Origin: Undaria pinnatifida
Taxonomy: Eukaryota > Sar > Phaeophyceae > Laminariales > Alariaceae
DNA: 64,000 nucleotides
Assembly (NCBI GenBank): GCA_012845835.1
Contig: JABAKD010000014.1
Coordinates: 11,999,219-12,063,218, forward strand
Reading direction: 5' to 3'
Part shown: positions 1 through 11,724 of the stretch, one piece after another
Numbering within the stretch: the stretch's first letter is position 1
Layout of the letters: every line of letters begins with the position of its first letter
Program-made: the position numbers and the translations under genes
Notes under the pieces: generated by a model
Databases searched by the model: none
What the model was told of the DNA's origin: nothing
The model's input: only the letters and a program-made list of their open reading frames with translations

Positions 1-158
1 CACTATTGAGTAGCTGGACCTCTTCTCCCATGATAAATATGCACTCATCAGTCCCGATGAGCTCCCCATCGCCAAAATCCTCGTCGACCGCTCTAACTCA
101 AAATCGCATCCCCGGGGCCTGCCCTCACGACTTCCGTTGCTTAGTATGAGAGTTTAGT
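1..158 (+). other. possible 3' fragment of an unknown coding region
   Basis: One forward frame runs from the window edge to a stop near 156, with one internal stop. It reads like a protein, including the stretch ISPDELPIAKILVDRSNSKS, but I do not recognise a family. It may be the end of a gene or mobile-element ORF lying to the left. The evidence is only amino-acid texture and an open frame cut by the window edge. Confidence 0.15.
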
Positions 159-587
159 ACATGAGTCATCCCTATATCTAGATTGCACGTTTCGGGTTGA
201 CTAATGGTTCGCACAAGTTTCTCACCCTGTGACCTATATAGTGTGGTTAAGGTCCTCAAGTGGGGAACTATTGGTTATTATTGTTTGATAAGTGTTGCGA
301 TTATAATTTTGGAGGATTAGCGCGTATCACTGCTGATCGGTTGCGCGAACGAACGTCTTCGATGTCACGTTTCGGCTGGTGTAGTGGGCGCCTCAATTGA
401 GGAACTTAGAAACGTCTGCTGCACCCCGAGCGTGGGACGGCTCACCATATACTACTATAATCGTGTGGGTATAACTCGACACAGCTTCCATAGTAATGAT
501 ATGATTGGACGTGGGACAAAAAACACTCCGGGTGATCACGATAACTGATGAAGATGGTATCGAGCGAGTGGAAGCCGGTCACCCCGC

Positions 588-656
588 TGATGTAGTGGCT
601 AGGGTTACCGTCCGCGAGCGTTGTTAGAGTTGCTTCTAGTGTTCGAATCCCACATG
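588..656 (+). other. tRNA-like pol III promoter pair (degenerate tRNA or SINE head)
   Basis: Positions 593-605 resemble an A box (TAGTGGCTAGGGTT) and 641-651 match a B box (GTTCGAATCCC), about 40 bp apart as in tRNA genes. The T-arm stem does not pair well and no full cloverleaf can be drawn. I read it as a decayed tRNA or the head of a tRNA-derived SINE. The B box is the stronger half of the evidence. Confidence 0.25.
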
Positions 657-752
657 GCTCTGAGGTTTGAGTTTTACATGCGGAAACAAATCATTAAAAT
701 CAATTCCTGAGCGTGCCTAGAAACGTAGGTAGGTACACTTCGGTGGGATTCC

Positions 753-777
753 ACGAGAGAGAGAGAGAGAGAGAGAG
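753..777. repeat. (GA)n microsatellite
   Basis: A run of about twelve GA dinucleotides. The Ser/Leu-rich reverse frame over it is a by-product of the repeat. Confidence 0.95.
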
Positions 778-1540
778 TAAATAGCTGAAATCTTCCCGCG
801 GTGAGAATTAAAGCACATATAGTACTTCGAAGTAGTTTGGAGTAGTCGGAGAAGAGCCTGTGTAGAGACCCCACATCTGAACTGCGTCTAGGAAGGAGCA
901 AGGAGAAAGGAGGAGGAGTGCAAAAGTAATGGAAGGGGAGAAAAATGAATTTTGTATGATTGACTCCCTACGAGCATGATGAATGCAAGCAAATAAAGGA
1001 GATTATACATTTAGCACAGCGATATTGGGGAGGGCGGACAAACGCCGCACACACGACCGCCGGCACCCAACTACCTCGCTTCCAAAATCCCAATACAATG
1101 CACATGTCTTCAGTTACCCATGAATCGCCAACGTCGTGTTCTCGGGCACAACCAACACAATGGAATTCAATCCATCCGGATTCAATCGGTGTTGGAAGCG
1201 TAGCTTACTCGGATGGTATACTATATACATGTTTTGCCGGCTGCGTTGCCATAGGCATCAGATCACCAGCTGGGCCGCTCGGCGATTGGCTCTCAATTTT
1301 CTAGCATTGGTCACCACGCAGGTTCGAGTTCATCCGATTTCTAGCGAACTTACACGTTAAAAAGCAATGTTCAAGAACCGAGGTCGCTCAAAAACGGATA
1401 ATATTCGGTCTCGACGAGTTCGCTTGTTGTTATTTATCGTCTACCCCGAGTTGTCCTCTCCATTTTGCAGTGTTCACACCCCACTTCAAAATAGCCAGGG
1501 TGGTGTTCGCTAATCAACCCGTCGTTGATTTTTTTGTCCC
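778..1540. other. no recognisable gene
   Basis: Short overlapping open frames are present at 960-1304 and 1136-1360, but none has a recognisable motif, a supporting splice site or biased composition. I see nothing to annotate. Confidence 0.4.
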
Positions 1541-1815
1541 ATCTGACGGTCCCGTTATTCCACCGTTTACCGACATAATATTTTCGTGTTACCGTCTACC
1601 GTCAAGGGCGTTACCGCCGAAAAATGATGTACCGTCTACCGTCAAGAAACTACCGTCACATTAATTACCGTCAGACGGAATTACCGTCAGATTTATGATT
1701 AACCGTTTACCGACAAATAAATACCGGCAACTGTATATACCCCACAAGAGAGTACCGCCAACACTGGATACCGCCAGAAGAGTACCGCCAACACTAGATA
1801 CCGCCCGAAACGCAC
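1541..1815. repeat. degenerate TACCGTC/TACCGCC repeat cluster, left
   Basis: The heptamers TACCGTC, TACCGCC and TACCGAC recur every 8-25 bp through this stretch. Some are doubled (TACCGTCTACCGTCAAG), and the last part holds two near-identical units containing GTACCGCCAACACT. A second cluster in the same orientation lies at 2275-2600, and the blocks around 1604-1650 and 2321-2370 align with each other. This could be a diverged minisatellite, or arrays of protein-binding sites near the ends of a mobile element. Confidence 0.6.
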
Positions 1816-1816
1816 G

Positions 1817-2200
1817 GTGAGTAGTTTGTTGTACCGGATGCCGCGCGGCCTGTTGTGGCGACTTTTCTTTGATATTTTAGTTTTTTTTTGTCAGAAGGTG
1901 TCACTGGTTCCCTTTCGGGAGAACCTTGTAAATGCGTGTGTGGACGTGTGGACAGAGAGCGTCGCGCACCTGCCAACACACGCATACCCCATCACGCCCA
2001 GCGAGGTCAGCAGAAGTATGAGCGGTGCGGACAGTAGTGTTCGGGGTGGGTCTGCTGCCACTACAAGTGAAAAGGCTGGGCCTGCTGCTTCGTCAGTCCC
2101 GTCTGCTGCTTCGCCAGACCCTAATAAAAGAGAAGTAGCTCGCCCGCTTGTTGTGTGTATGCGCCTTTTTTGTTTTTTCCGGTGGTTGTTGTTGGCATGA
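1817..2200 (+). other. open frame between the TACCGTC clusters, unassigned
   Basis: A 127-codon frame lies between the two repeat clusters. Its middle is rich in Ser, Ala and Gly. The opposite strand is also open for 121 codons, which weakens the case for a real protein. A direct repeat containing AAAAGAGAAGTAGC occurs at about 2129 and 2224. If the flanking clusters are element ends, this would be the element's interior. No function can be proposed. Confidence 0.15.
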
Positions 2201-2274
2201 GACTGCCCAATCTCGATGTGATGAAAAGAGAAGTAGCTTGCCCGCCTGTGAGGCACTCACATATCGAACAACAA

Positions 2275-2600
2275 TTGCCTAATACCGGCATTTCTCGTGA
2301 TACCGTTTACTAACAAGAGCGTTACCGCCGAAAAACGAAATACCGTCTACTGTCAAGAAATAACCTTCGTGTTTCATTACCGCCGAAATATCACCGGCAC
2401 ATTTTAGTTCTACCGTTTCCGTCAATACCGTCAGATATCGTAATATCTTATACCGTCGAATACATACCATCGTGTCCTATTACCACCGACATATAACACC
2501 GGCACATTTTGGTTTTAGTTAGTTCCGTCAAGGTGGTTACCGTAAAATAAGGAAATACCGACTACCGTCAGCAAAACTACCGGCAAGTGGCAGTACTGCC
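2275..2600. repeat. degenerate TACCGTC/TACCGCC repeat cluster, right
   Basis: Same motif family and orientation as the cluster at 1541-1815. The sub-block containing GCGTTACCGCCGAAAAA, followed by TACCGTCTAC, is the direct counterpart of the left block. A single TACCGTC also occurs near 3583, outside the foldback core. Confidence 0.6.
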
Positions 2601-2639
2601 CCCTCGGAGACCGCCTACAATATCGTTACCGAACACCAC

Positions 2640-3720
2640 CCTGGAAATAAATGCACCCCCCCTTCCACAACACTCCAACGCCGCCTTTCAATGCTCAACA
2701 CCCCCCATGAATTATTCTAACACCTACCTCCAGAAATCCTCCCGAAGTATTCTAGCCCCCTTGAGTGCATAATATATCCCACCCACCACTAAAAGGCGTG
2801 ACGATTTCAACCAGGGTTTCATCTGCAGATGTGTGCTTCATGACCATCTGCACCCGCGTTATGTCAAGGGCGATATAATATATCCAACCTTATATGGGTC
2901 ATCTCGGCTGAGAAAACATAAAGTGTATCATATTGTGATTCGAGCCGCGACAGCTGATATAGGCCACTGACAATGTGTATCAGGCGTGATGTAGTCCAAG
3001 CTTGTGACGATGGTTACCATATCAACGGAGATATAGGGTTGGCTGCTTGGGAGGCGAGGATTTCACTCGTTCTAACTATGGGATGTGGCGTGAGGCATTT
3101 CCTCACCGCATGTTATTTTAGATACCTTGAGATGCAACATCTTTAAAATTCTATTTTTTCTGGAACGGTACCTATCGTGTATATATATGGTACGGAATGA
3201 TATTAAATGAAATGTCATGGGGTCGTGGGACCCAATTCCAGTGACCACCTACATTCAGTCTCAGTCGTGAGGTGGTCACTAAAGCTGGGCTAACAGCATC
3301 CTTGATATAGTATATCACGGGGATATGCCATGTGTGGTATTGTATATTCATTTTAGCGTACCCTTTACGCGTGATGCGCTCCCTAACCCTAACCCTAACT
3401 TCACCGCTCCATAAGCGACCAGCCCTCCCGCATGCAATCTCAGCCGCGAGGTGGTCAAAAAAGTAGGGCTATATCACCCATTAGGTCTATATAGTACATC
3501 AGCGGGCTATACGACCCTTGGTATAACGTGGGTAGGGTGATCCTTACGCACACATCTGCGAGACTCTGAAACCCTGGTTTGTACCGTCAAACGTTTCAGT
3601 CTGGCGGATTTGAATATTTCAGGAGAGGTTAGGATACTTCAGGGGAGGTTAGAATATTTCGGAGAGAGGTAGAACATTTAAGAGGGGGTTGATATGTTGA
3701 AGTGGGGGGTGTATAGACTA
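2640..3720. mobile_element. foldback-like element with long imperfect inverted repeats
   Basis: The sequence around 2810-2880 (AACCAGGGTTTCA, then GCAGATGTGTGC and further blocks) is matched in inverted orientation by 3510-3580. Outside this, the C-rich stretch 2650-2740 pairs with the G-rich stretch 3600-3715. The arms are a few hundred bp long and imperfect. The right inner arm is partly duplicated in tandem (blocks at 3249 and 3431, both with TCAG(T/C)CG(T/C)GAGGTGGTCA). A short CCCTAACCCTAACCCTAAC run lies at 3381-3399. There is no coding capacity. It looks like a non-autonomous foldback or MITE-like DNA transposon. I could not fix a target duplication. Confidence 0.5.
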
Positions 3721-4298
3721 TGTTACGAAGTATACCTACTACTACATCAGGACAAGAATATCGGTAGTCTATAGTCATCGTGCCCTGTTATGCTAGTGCG
3801 TACTGCTGTGAGACAGAGACCACGAAAAGTCATTGCACATTCATTGACGAACGCAAATGGAATGCCGACGTGGAAGGTGCGAAAAAGGACAGCTTTGTCT
3901 GCCAACGCGAGAAGACAACGTGAGAGACTAAATGAGATTTATGGTGTTTCATAGAGAGAATGATACATGCCTTGTGAAGGAAATCTGGGTCGTATGAGAT
4001 TGTAGAAAAAATAAACGAGTACCCCAACGCCAGTCTCGCGTGCAGCTCGTCGCGTGCATGCAGGCTAGCAAGGGCACGGCAAGAGCGACCGAGTTAGTGC
4101 TCTTGCTCATACCGTGGGTAGACATTAGGTAGTTTAGGGATTAGCCGGCTAAGCTGGGCATTCGAGTGATATTTTTCTGCCTAGCCGGCCCTTGAAGCCT
4201 GCAGGTGGACACGAAATCAAGTACGAGGAGGAGGACCCCGAGAGAAGTAAACCTGTATTTACTGGACTATACACGAGACCCAGGAGACCGAGAAACGG
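3720..4298. other. no recognisable gene
   Basis: Spacer between the foldback element and the DDE transposon. One short reverse frame (3830-4027) has no supporting evidence. Confidence 0.4.
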
Positions 4299-4914
4299 GG
4301 TCATCGGCTCGACCCCCATGGTCTTACCTGCCTACCCATAGTACAGGCCAATCAGAAGGCTCCATTTAGGTCGTTTTTTTTTCTTCACAGTCCCTCCCCA
4401 TAGTACACCATAGTACAGGCCAATCAGCGAGCGACACGGGGGTTGTGCGCGGCGCTACTCTGGTCGGGGGTTGTGCGCGGCGCAACTCTGGTGGTACAGT
4501 AGTAGTGCTGCTGTAGTACTGCTGGTACAGTAGTAGTGCTGCTGTGGTACTGCTGTGGTCGGCTCTGCCTAAGCGGCGCCCCAGCGGCGGCGGTACCTCA
4601 AAAGCACAAAAATATGAGGCAAATACATGTTGTCCATAGGGCGGTCTTTGTGGCGCTGCTGCTATTCGCCCGGGATGGAATTCAGTGTGTGGTCGCTCCT
4701 CCTGCCCCTGTCGGGAGGCCGGCATGGAAGCAGAATCCAACGGGTGCGGGCAAGCCAGGACCTCCATCTCAGGCCGATAAGAGACGCAAGATCATGGAGA
4801 CGAAACAGCATGATAGCCGGTGGAAACGGTGGTCGGGGGTTGGAGGAGCAGAGCAGGGTAACTCCGCCGGGGGCAACAGCAGTGCTGGGCAACGTCGTTC
4901 CTCGGCCGGAGGGG

Positions 4915-5080
4915 ATAGTGGAGGTAGCAGCGGCGGAGGTGGCGACAGCAGTAGCAACAGCCACAGCAACAGCAACGGCGGCGGCGGCGGCGGCGGCGGC
5001 AGCAGCAGCAACGGGAGCGGCAGCAGCACCGAAACTCCGCCCAAACCGGCATCCAGCAGCAGCGACAGCATAGGCGGGCA
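4915..5080 (+). repeat. AGC/GGC codon-repeat tract in exon 1
   Basis: Imperfect AGC, GGC and AAC triplet runs encode the Ser/Gly/Asn-rich head of the transposase. The same tract opens long Ala-rich and Leu/Pro-rich frames on other frames and the reverse strand. Those are artefacts of triplet periodicity. Tracts like this usually form flexible linkers. Confidence 0.85.
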
Positions 5081-7539
5081 ACCTTCCCCCTTGCCGGTGA
5101 GAAAAATGGATAAATTGCTCTGCTACTGCGAGGAACAGAGTATTGGTGACACTACTGCTGTTGGCAAAATGTGCGTACAAGTAGTCGTGAGGTGTGTTGC
5201 TGTAGTGTTGCCTGTGCCGCATTCCCAATGTTTGCTGTGAGGCGTCACCTGTTTGTCGCCGCAGAGGGAGAATCTGCTGTAGCTGCGATGCTCGCGGTGT
5301 ACTGGATAGAGGAAGGTACTCATGGTGTGTTTTTTCGAGAGGGGAGGTGGACTCTACGAGTATAAGTTCGAAGCATGTTGTACTGTAGGCAAGTGGTGGT
5401 GAGTCAGGAGACCCACGTACGTGTGACAGAACCACCCCGATGCCCGCTTTTAGACCCGTCAGTTGTTTCATTTGCTCAATTCTGCACCTGGCCCGCCATA
5501 CGCGTCAACAGAGCATGCCGGTGCAGTCCTCGGGTCAGAACAAGTTCCTGGCGCAGATCAAGGAAAAGATTTCGGAGAGCGCCCCAAACCACGTCATCGG
5601 GAAATATCCTTTCGACGACCTGTGGGTTCACCCTCCAAATCCGACGATGCTCAAGACCTTGGACTTGGAAGATCATCATCTTCGTTCTGTGTTCGTGTGG
5701 ATCCCTGAGTTCACGTTCCCTGCTGCGTTCTCGGAGGGACGGCCGCCTTGTCCGCGCTGCAAAACGACGTCTCGAGTGATTGCGAAAGGATTCACGCAGA
5801 AGGAATCCCGACGAGCTATTCTGCGGAGCTCCTGCTGCGATCTCCTCGGGTATTTTTACCACTGCCATGGCTGCAAGAGCAACAACAAGGGCAAGGAGAA
5901 GGTAACACTAGCATACAACAGGCGGTCTCGTCGCTGTTTACGCTGGTGGATTTACACGAAAGACCCTTCACAATAGCAGTGGCATTGTTGTCGTGCCACA
6001 GCGCATCCCATTAGCGAGGACCTTGGATGTTACTGACGTGGACCCTGTTTCTTGTGTTTCCTCTTCAGGGTTCTACCGTTTCTGAGAGCCTCTCGAGCTG
6101 GGACGCTGGAGTTTGGTCACAGCTTCCTCTATTCGTGCGGGAGAGCTTTCCTTTCGTACTGACTCGCAAGTCCGCTTTTCACGCGGACGTAACTGGAAGA
6201 AATCACCGACAATTTGGTGCACGCCAAAGGCTTCGCGGCGTCGCGCACCGCTTTGGAGCAGGCGCACCTGAAGGAATTCCACGCGAGGGAGCTCAAATAC
6301 TACAACATGCTTCTGTTGCGGAAGCAGAACGTGCTTCTACAGCCGATCACAGCAGTCAGGGAGTTTGGGTCTTTAGGTGATCCCGACGGGTACAATGGCT
6401 TGGTTGTGCCTTCGGAACATTATCTGTCATCGGTTTGGTGCGATGTGATGTAGAACAGGCCCGTTGCAAAGCTCGACAAGCTGGTGCAAGGAGTGGAAGG
6501 CGAGGTGAGGGTGCTTGTAGAAGTTGCAACGGTAGCGACGGAGTCAGCTGAAAAATTTTGGTCGTCAGGCCCTTGTCCAAAAGGTAGGGTTGTACGTGAC
6601 AGCACATTTCACTTTATATTTCGTCACCCCAAGCGTTACATTCGATTACAGCTTTAGCGCTGTCAGTCATGGAGGCCCTGTTCCCGCCTGTTGCTCACGT
6701 AGTACTTCTTTGGCGCAAATTCTTTTGTTAAACCCTGTTACTTCCAGGAACGCTGGTCTCGGGAGTTGTTTTGCCACCTGCGACAACAGAGCATTGACGG
6801 TAAAGTGCTGAAGGTGGACGGCTCTCACAAGTATGTCGAGCTTGTACGCGTTTTCGACCCCGGTGCTGCGGGTGGCACGAAGCCTGTCCACTGCATGGTC
6901 ACGATCCTCAACGAATTCGAGCAGGTTCGTTGCGAGTGGTTGATAAGGGCCGAGATTCAATTTCAATACAAGGTTTATCTGAGTGGTCCAATTTTTTTTT
7001 CGTATCAATGTAGAGAACGGACTCTTGAATATCCCTTTACGTCGTTGTCCTTGTTGACTGGAACCGTGCTCCCGCTCCGGCGGATGATGACCACTGCCTG
7101 CACGATTCGTTGAGTAGCAGGTTGGACATTGTTGTGCATTTTGTCGCATTTTCGTACCAGAGCAGTCTTTGCCTCACGTTCGTGGTCGTCTTCTCCCCGT
7201 CTACAGGTTGTGTTTCAGAAGGCCTTGCAGTCGGCCTCTCTCAGGGAACTCAAGGCGGACGTCAAACTGTTGTTTGCAACATTATACACGGGAAGGGGGT
7301 TTCAGTTGCCAACGGTTTTGTACACTGACATGTGCTGCGAAGACAGGGCGTTAATGGTGGAGATCTTTCGAGAGATGCGCGATGAGGGGCACGATTTTTC
7401 TGTCGATGATGATGTGCCGACTTCCTCTGACGGTCCGATATTTCAGCTTTCTCCCGATGTACGGCAAATCGGCTGCATTCACGCAAGCAGAGACACGAAC
7501 CTTGTCAGGGCCGGGGTTGACAAGCTCCGGCAGGAGGCC

Positions 7540-8212
7540 AGGGTTAGCGGCCGTGTTCTTGGTCTAGACATCGAGAGGGAGGTATCTCGTGCTGGTGCCC
7601 CTCCCAATCCACCCGCCACAATCCAGGTGGCTACAGGGAAGGTAGGGGTGATCTTTCATGTCTTGCATGGTCAACGTACTCCTCCCGACAAACTGCCGCA
7701 GTCGTGAGCGGGCTTGTTGGAGGATGCTGGTCTCGCCAAGACGGGTGTCGGGATCAAGGGTGGTTGCAATCGGCTTCAGCGGTTCTTTGGTGTGGAAGTA
7801 CGCAATGTAGTTGATCTACCAGGACTGGCGCTGCAACGCAAGGTGGATGTGGGCCGAAGACGGAGCCTGGCGGATCTGTGCCTTCATCTCCTGGGACAAC
7901 GTTTGCAGAAGGAGCAGCACCTGAGACTCTCGCGCTGGAACGTGGCGGAGCTCGAGGAGGAGCAGAGGGGGTAAGCTTCGTTTGAAACACAATGAAGCAT
8001 CGGCTGTAGCCCAATCCTCGCATACTGCTGTTCCTTCGTGTATGTTGTCCACTTGACCATTGGGCACGCGGGTGTTGTTGTGGTGCAGAGAAAGCATACG
8101 TCGGAGGTGTCAAACGTCACCGTTGTTCCCTGTCTCGTCCTCCTTGTTTTCTCCTTGCCGAAGGTATGCTGCACGCGATGTATACGCATCATACGTCTTG
8201 TACGGGCGCATC
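7540..8212 (+). other. WRN/DEDDy 3'-5' exonuclease domain within the transposase gene
   Basis: Spans the end of exon 5 and the start of exon 6, joined across the intron 7971-8163. Exo I is GLDIERE, with metal-ligand Asp at 7567-7569 and Glu at 7573-7575. Then come a PPATIQVAT strand and the LLEDAGLAKTGVGI helix and strand of Exo II. In this family Exo II normally ends with an Asp after the KG pair; here codon 7762-7764 reads Gly (GGT). Next is the LSRWNVAELEEEQ helix typical just before Exo III, then Exo III itself, YAARDVYAS, with Tyr at 8165-8167 and Asp at 8177-8179. An in-frame TGA at 7705 lies between Exo I and Exo II. The family removes nucleotides from 3' ends using two metal ions. This copy would be dead from both the stop and the lost Asp. 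Confidence 0.85.
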
Positions 8213-11200
8213 TCGGAGCTTTCTGATCCGATTTTCAGGGAATCGGAGGAGTTGCACCCCGGGGATAGTGTTCGTCTCTACACTCGGGGCGGAGATGAGT
8301 GCGTGGGAGAAGGCTGCATCGTCGAGTACGGAAAGGAGACATGGGGTTCAACAGGCATCTTCCTCGACCCTCGACGTGCTACCCGCGGCCTTACTCGGCG
8401 GTGTGTCGTGCGGCTGTCAAAGGTGCTTGTGCCCCTCGCAAGCACCTTGTATCCCGAAGAGACCGATGCACCACGGACCCAGCCGACCACGCAGGTGGGA
8501 GGCCGGTTAGGTGAAAATCTGCTGTCGGACGCAGATCGCATGCGGAAGACAGTAGGGATAACACCCTCCCCGGCTGCAGCTTCGGGTCACGGCGGCGGTC
8601 CGAATGCTGGTGGAGGAGCCGCGTCCTCAACGGCAGGAAGTTCGGGTGCGGCTGTCACGGGTTTGGCTGGATTTGTGATTCCATCTGAGCCGTTCTTCGC
8701 TGGAGAACTTGCTGGCGTCGAAGCTCTCTGAGCGAATCTGCGTCGTCACTTGCTACAAGTGCGAGAGTTGGCGAAATGGGACGGAGAGAAACAGAGGTCG
8801 AGCGCAGCGAAACGGAGCGGGGTGTGGGCGAGGTGAAGCTTGACGAGCCCATGGAGGCCGAAGACCATACCGTTGCGGAAGCCGGCCCCGATGGCCAAGG
8901 TGAAGCGGAAAGCCTTCTTGAGGTGAGCAAATGTTGGCTGTCGGTTGCGCCCATCAGTTTTTAGACACCTGGCACGGATCGCAGAGGGGTGTATTACCCT
9001 TGGGCATGGCGTGCGCTTTAATGAGCCGTTGTTTTTTTTTTATGTTGCACAGTTCGGAAATCGAAGCCCTGCGGTCGCGCTCTGTGGTCTAAAAAACAAA
9101 AATAGTTTCGTTCTCGTGTACTCCATCGGAAAACGCCTTTGCTACAGATGGGCCGGCTGCGCCTCAAACTGGATCCTTTTCACGCCATGCAGCGGCTGAG
9201 CAAACTTGTTCTCATGAGCCACGGTGCGTGTGGGGCGTACATGGCGCGTCTTATAGATGCGTTGTTCATGGTCCATTCGGAAGATCTGGCGGCCGTGTAA
9301 GCAGCGCTGCGTCTATTGGGGAAGACTCCTGCAGAGATCGTGGAAAAAAAGAAAACCGACCTGGCGTACTTTCTTCAGAGGTGCCGTAGGTACGACAAGT
9401 TGTGGGACGCGTTCTAAATATGTGTAAATGTCGTTTCGTTTTCAAAAGTGTAACAGGTTTCTCTTCTAGTTTTGAGCGGGTCGATTTCGTTGACCTCCGA
9501 ATTTCGACTTGTCAAAAACCAAGTGAGATTGACGTGGTTGCTGACAGTGAAAAACCAAGTTGCACCTTGCCCCCGGATGATGTCTGTAAACCCGACAGGG
9601 TGATTCCTCAATCCGACCAGCTAGCCGATCGCTTCGATTTGGTTCACCGCATCTACGGCCACCTCCTAGATGCCAAAACCAAGCAACGTTTGCTCCGAGC
9701 AGAAGCATGGGAGGCCGTAAAGCGACTCAGAGTTCACATCAAAGCCGGTTGCTTGAGTGACCCTCCAGGTGTCGCCCTGTATTTCGAGGCAGGCAAGGAT
9801 TCCGCGACGGGCTGCTCGCTTTTTCGCTGTGTTCCCGGCACCAATGACCTGGAGGGGTATCACTTGCGCGTGCGCCTCATGGCGGCATGGTGTATTTGAC
9901 CACTTCTCGCTCATTTTCTGCTCCTCGAGTACAACTACAGGTGGAACCTGCGCCAGGCCGTCAACAACCGTGGCCTTGACTCGTATGTTGGGGGGTTCTA
10001 CGATCAGCCGGCGCTCGAAGCCGTTCAGGTCGGATGTCCGTAGAATGAGCGCGTTGTTGCTTGAAGGGTTCGGGTGATAGTTTGTGTCGCGGTTTAATCG
10101 TCAAGTTCTTCCCCGCATTCATAATATTCATTCGACTCTGCATGGTCAGTAACGATTCCCTATCGCCGGCTCCTTGTCTTGACAGAGGATGACGTCCATG
10201 CTTTTCGGAAAGTCAACGTACTCAAGCTGGGTGCCGACCAACGCGTATAGCGATACGGGGGAACGCAGCGGGTTTGTCCGGAGTGTTCCAGAAGGGGCTG
10301 AAGGGGTAGAATCGCTTGATGATTCCGAGTTGGATGGGCAGGAGAATGACGGCGAGGCCGTCCCGCTTCCGGACATGACGCAGTCGACGGCTGCCCTCGC
10401 AATCATGCAGGGAGTGCAGGTGCCCGCCATGCCGGTCAGTACCGCTTACGAGCGCACCAAGTTTGGTGAAATGTGGCTGGCATTTCTTCGTGCGAGTGGG
10501 TCGCAGTCTTGCCCTGACTTCGATGCCTTCGCGATCGAGTGGAACAAGGCCGTATCTGCCATAGAAGAAGAAAAGAGTCCGGCGGTGCCCATCTTCAGGA
10601 AGACGGCTGCATCCTCGAAGTCCTTCTGGAAAAAGTGAGCAAGATTTACCAACCCGGTTTGATTTTTCCTTCCTGCATGCTCCGCCCGTATTCCAGCGTT
10701 GTACGCAAGCGAATGACAGCAACCATTTTGCGCACGCTATCTCGAACGTGGCAGGCACGGCGAGAACATCAACATGAGGGACACTATGCGGCCCGCTCAA
10801 ACCGTGGGAGCGTCCGTCAGGAGCCAGCTTCGTGCGCCCATGGATGTGCAAGGCGCTGCAGCCGCGCCGGCAGAGCCCTGGCTGCCGTCACCGCCAGATG
10901 CCTTTTTGTTTCCTGCGCAGATGGCGGAGGTGGGAGGAGTCAGCAGTTCATCGCAAGCTGCCGGGGCTGCTGGTGCTGATGTTAGCGCTGTGTCAGGTGC
11001 TTCTTCGGCGGCGGGTGCTAAGCGGCGGAACCAGCACTGCCGTACGTACGGGCACAAGATGCGAGTCGGAGCCTTCAAACGTCACCACAACCAGTTCTTG
11101 TCATCTCCAGGTCCCATTTGCACCGTGCCAGAGAGTCGACGCCGCGTCAAAGTCAACCCGAGTGCCACGAGGCCCATCCGGATGTTCGGTAGCGAGTGTC

Positions 11201-11247
11201 ACTGTGTCGGGGATGATGCTTACCCGGGGGGGTGCAGCTCGAAGTAG

Positions 11248-11724
11248 GTGGACCATAAGTCTACGTCAATGAAAGGGTTCGTGTTTGTTAGCGAGGGCAC
11301 GTACCTCGAGGGCATGGTTGTCTCGGGCAGCTCATTATCGTGCCCACAGGGTAGGCGCGTTGTGCTGGCGTGCGTTTATGGATGTAGCTTGAGGGAGCAT
11401 GTAGTGGCATAATCTCGGTTGTACTCGGGGCTCTATTTTTGGATTCTTGAAAGAGCAAATACATTGACACAGATTTCATTTTCGTTCGGTCTTGGCTCTC
11501 CTCTTGGCCACTGTATTCCAGGTCGATCGTTCTACGTGGCATCCCATGGGGTAGATGACATCAAACGCTTCAATCCGATACCTTGTTTGTCGACGTACTC
11601 CCATTTGATCAAAAGTTATGCAACATTTACTGCTTGTAGTTGTGATCTTTTACACGTGCCGTTGACAAAAAAAAATCGGCCAAAAAAAATTCTCTCGCTT
11701 CGCGCGAAAATAATTTAACTATCG
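11248..11724. other. 3' flank of the transposase gene inside the transposon
   Basis: About 480 bp from the stop codon to the right terminal repeat. It should hold the 3' UTR and right subterminal region. No clear AATAAA is visible. An A-rich run is followed by a CTTCGCGCGAA palindrome near 11699. Confidence 0.5.

Larger units (their letters stand above)
4614..11247 (+). pseudogene. broken ten-exon gene: DDE-type transposase with internal WRN-like 3'-5' exonuclease
   Basis: Exons inferred from reading frame and GT-AG sites: 4614(?)-5096, 5512-5901, 6069-6504, 6748-6924, 7207-7970, 8164-8922, 9148-9389, 9599-10028, 10186-10634 and 10755-11247. Most junctions are phase 0. In order: a Ser/Gly-rich head; a zinc-ribbon-like segment (CPRC, later CHGC; resembles DUF6729-type domains); first Asp in VDGSHK (6817-6819); second Asp in YTDMCC (7327-7329); the exonuclease; a small beta-rich domain starting LHPGDSVRLYTRG; a helical FHAMQRL segment; a SDPPGVALYF motif leading to the third acidic residue, Glu in GTNDLEGYH (9852-9854); a RWN motif; and a C-terminal Cys/His segment (KRRNQHC...GH). 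Lesions: one-base insertion near 6195, TAG at 6451, TGA at 7705, a probable frameshift near 8.7 kb, TAA at 9298 and TGA at 9897. The start is uncertain (4614, or 4794 in the same frame). The DDE reading is by motif; the exonuclease reading is strong. Confidence 0.8.

Noticed and set aside
3381-3399. chromosome end at the CCCTAA run
   Set aside because: Only about three units, internal, with ordinary sequence on both sides. It is an interstitial repeat.
4662-5471. 269-codon minus-strand frame over transposase exon 1
   Set aside because: Ala/Val-rich because of AGC/GGC triplet repeats on the coding strand. It conflicts with the spliced transposase reading.
9298-9899. in-frame TAA and TGA as a variant genetic code
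   Set aside because: TAA, TAG and TGA all occur inside the one gene, together with frameshifts, while the candidate gene at 58-61 kb ends normally. Pseudogene decay is simpler.
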